A stretch of DNA of 64,000 nt from CALBPI01 sp038529355 (GTDB lineage Bacteria > Pseudomonadota > Gammaproteobacteria > Steroidobacterales > Woeseiaceae). The translations under genes were made by a program, and so were the position numbers. Within the stretch, counting starts at the first letter, position 1. Every line of letters begins with the position of its first letter. Location of the stretch: positions 18,709 to 82,708 of the forward strand of contig JBCBDU010000011.1 in assembly GCA_038529355.1 (NCBI GenBank), given 5' to 3'. A model generated the notes under the pieces. That model saw nothing but the letters and a program-made list of their open reading frames with translations, was not told where the DNA came from and made no database searches. Positions 62,554-64,000 of this stretch are shown one piece after another.

Positions 62554-63039
62554 TTATACGCGACAAGCAGCTGGCAGGTGGCGAGGTTGTACGTCGGTTG
62601 CGACGTCAGCAGAACCAGGCATGATCACCGTGCCGGCAGGTACCGGAGCCAAACCACAACGCCATACAACGCTGCCGTCCGGTGAAACGTACGGGTTGAT
62701 TGCCAGTGTGTCGCCTGCAAGCTCGGTGCTTGCTTCGTTACCGTACAGAACAACGATAGAGCCAGTCGTAACGTCAACAGAAACGACATACTTGCCGCTG
62801 GTATCTGTCAAAGTCGGGGTCATGCCAGCTTCGGCACGGCCAAGCGGTGCAAGACCGTCGTTCAAGAACGTTTCTGCAACAGCAGCTTTGGCAGCTGAAG
62901 CCAGGCTCAGGCCTTCAGAAGCCTGTGAGCGGATCGTGTAGTCCTGGTAAGCCGGGATAGCGATGGCTGCCAGAATGCCGATGATCGCAACAACGATCAT
63001 AAGTTCGATAAGGGTGAAACCCTGTTGGATTTTCTTCAT
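62554..63039 (-). CDS. pilA: Major type IV pilin PilA
   Basis: Main fibre subunit. The 161-residue prepilin has a 7-residue leader (MKKIQQG) cut before F, mature start FTLIELMIVVAIIGILAA with Glu5, and the C-terminal disulfide loop between WRCGLAPVPAG and LPAACRV. AGGAG 6-7 nt upstream of the ATG. Preceded by a sigma-54 promoter and followed by its own terminator, a layout fitting a strongly expressed monocistronic major pilin. Confidence 0.95.
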   Translation of the reverse strand: MKKIQQGFTLIELMIVVAIIGILAAIAIPAYQDYTIRSQASEGLSLASAAKAAVAETFLNDGLAPLGRAEAGMTPTLTDTSGKYVVSVDVTTGSIVVLYGNEASTELAGDTLAINPYVSPDGSVVWRCGLAPVPAGTVIMPGSADVATDVQPRHLPAACRV

Positions 63040-63105
63040 TGGATGTCTCCTGAGACAAAGTTTAAAGTTGTTTCCGGTGGCGTTGCCGCCCGTCGGGGAT
63101 ATAGG

Positions 63106-63122
63106 AGCAAGGCGTGTGCCAA
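63106..63122 (-). promoter_or_regulatory. Sigma-54 promoter of pilA
   Basis: On the minus strand TTGGCACACGCCTTGCT matches the -24/-12 consensus (TGGCAC, 5 nt, TTGC) with GG and GC 10 nt apart. The predicted start near 63095 gives a leader of about 56 nt before the pilA ATG. Confidence 0.85.
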
Positions 63123-63285
63123 TTTAGCGACACCGGCGCTAAGCCTATGAAAGAAAACAGGAAAAAAATTGGCCTGTGAACGGCTTCACAGACTGCCAGC
63201 ACACCAAAAAGCGCTGTTTTGTTCGGCATGCACGTCAACATCTGACAAATTTTGTCAAAAACTGCCCAAGAGTGCCGGTTACGCG

Positions 63286-64000
63286 CTACTCGATATCGAG
63301 TTTCTTGATGCGGTAGCGCAATTGCCTGAACGTCAGGCCCAACAGCTTGGCCGCCGCTGTCTTGTTATAGCGGGTTTTCTCAAGCGCCTCGATGATGGCC
63401 TGCCGCTCCATATCCTGAAGTTGCGGTGTCAGCGGCCCTGAGCTGACGGACTGGGCCTTGGGAGCGATCGCATCATCCCGACTGCTGGCTTGTCGCTGCT
63501 CGTTCTGCAGATTCAATGCGGCGACGTTAAGCTGTGTCTCCGGCGACAGCGTTACTGCGCGCTCAATGACATTCTCCAGCTCGCGTACATTGCCCGGGAA
63601 TGGATAGTCGCGCAGCGTCTGGCACGCTTGCTCTGTCAGCGTCTTGCGCTGGGTGCCGTGTTGCCGCGCGAATTTGTCCAAAAACGCCTCGGCAAGCAGA
63701 ATCACGTCATCGCCGCGGGCTCGAAGCGGCGGCACCGGCAATTCAATGACATTGACGCGATAGAACAGATCTTCGCGAAACTTTTGTTCCTTGGACAATG
63801 CTGCTAGATCCTGGTGAGTTGCGCTCAGGATCCTTACATCGACAGCGGATTCCTCGGATGCACCGACGGGTCGGACCTTCTTTTCCTGAATGACGCGTAG
63901 CAGCTTGACCTGCATCGGCAGCGGCAATTCGGCAATCTCATCCAGAAACAGCGTGCCGCCATCGGCCGCCTGAAACAGACCCTCTTTGTCGGTAACCGCG
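63286..64000 (-). CDS. pilR: PilR-type sigma-54 response regulator, C-terminal part
   Basis: NtrC-family activator; only the C-terminal 237 residues are inside the window. They hold most of the AAA+ sigma-54 interaction domain (GGTLFLDEIAELPLPMQVKL region, residues about 14-33 of the visible part; RVIQEKKVRPVGA; FREDLFYRVNVIELPVPPLR; YPFPGNVRELENVIERAV) and the Fis-type helix-turn-helix (NKTAAAKLLGLTFRQLRYRI). The receiver domain lies beyond the edge. Position beside pilA and its sigma-54 promoter supports PilR. Confidence 0.92.
   Translation of the reverse strand, partial: AVTDKEGLFQAADGGTLFLDEIAELPLPMQVKLLRVIQEKKVRPVGASEESAVDVRILSATHQDLAALSKEQKFREDLFYRVNVIELPVPPLRARGDDVILLAEAFLDKFARQHGTQRKTLTEQACQTLRDYPFPGNVRELENVIERAVTLSPETQLNVAALNLQNEQRQASSRDDAIAPKAQSVSSGPLTPQLQDMERQAIIEALEKTRYNKTAAAKLLGLTFRQLRYRIKKLDIE

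Overview
The window is core chromosome of a gammaproteobacterium of moderate-to-high GC. Signs of this are the order rpoN-hpf-ptsN-rapZ, the lpt/kds/yrbG cluster divergent from ibaG-murA, the petABC-sspAB block, a complete mraZ-to-ftsZ division and wall (dcw) cluster followed by lpxC and secA, and zapD-coaE-pilDCB-pilA-pilR. The genus cannot be fixed from sequence alone. No insertion sequence, prophage, CRISPR array or tRNA was seen.

Layout. (1) 1-1894, minus: metK and partial ahcY, the S-adenosylmethionine cycle. (2) 2243-11408, plus: tkt-gap-pgk-pyk, running without a clear break into a MoxR-type AAA+ ATPase, a VWA-domain protein and a patatin-like lipase. An intrinsic terminator lies inside this run, just before pgk. 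(3) 11431-20862, minus: mgtE, rapZ, ptsN, hpf, rpoN, lptB, lptA, lptC, kdsC, kdsD and yrbG, covering nitrogen-PTS control, ribosome hibernation, sigma-54 and LPS export with Kdo synthesis. (4) 21067-23684: ibaG and murA, with a DegS-like periplasmic protease converging on murA. (5) 24121-27958, plus: cytochrome bc1 (petABC), then sspA-sspB. (6) 28056-30465, minus: yraN and lpoA; then rsmI and the RNase P RNA on plus. (7) 32219-49924, plus: the dcw cluster, mostly with 4-nt start/stop overlaps. (8) 50273-56172: lpxC, dciA (minus), an M23 peptidase behind a c-di-GMP-I (GEMM) riboswitch, secA and a MutT-type Nudix hydrolase. (9) 56159-64000, minus: zapD, coaE, pilD, pilC, pilB, two type IV pilin genes and the C-terminal part of a PilR-type sigma-54 activator.

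How they fit together. Most of the window builds and regulates the envelope: lipid II synthesis (murA-G, mraY, ddl, ftsW/I), division (ftsL/Q/A/Z, zapD), LPS (kdsC/D, lptA/B/C, lpxC), secretion (secA) and wall remodelling (lpoA, the M23 peptidase). RpoN (14957-16357), PilR and a -24/-12 promoter before pilA form a complete local regulatory chain. The regulatory DNA is the most informative part: the GEMM aptamer before the M23 gene, the mraZ promoter with a palindrome over its -35 box and phased A-tracts upstream, the gap/pgk and ftsZ/lpxC terminators, and structured leaders before mgtE, metK and petA. No wholly novel multigene system was found. The least understood unit is the MoxR-VWA-patatin trio behind the glycolytic genes.
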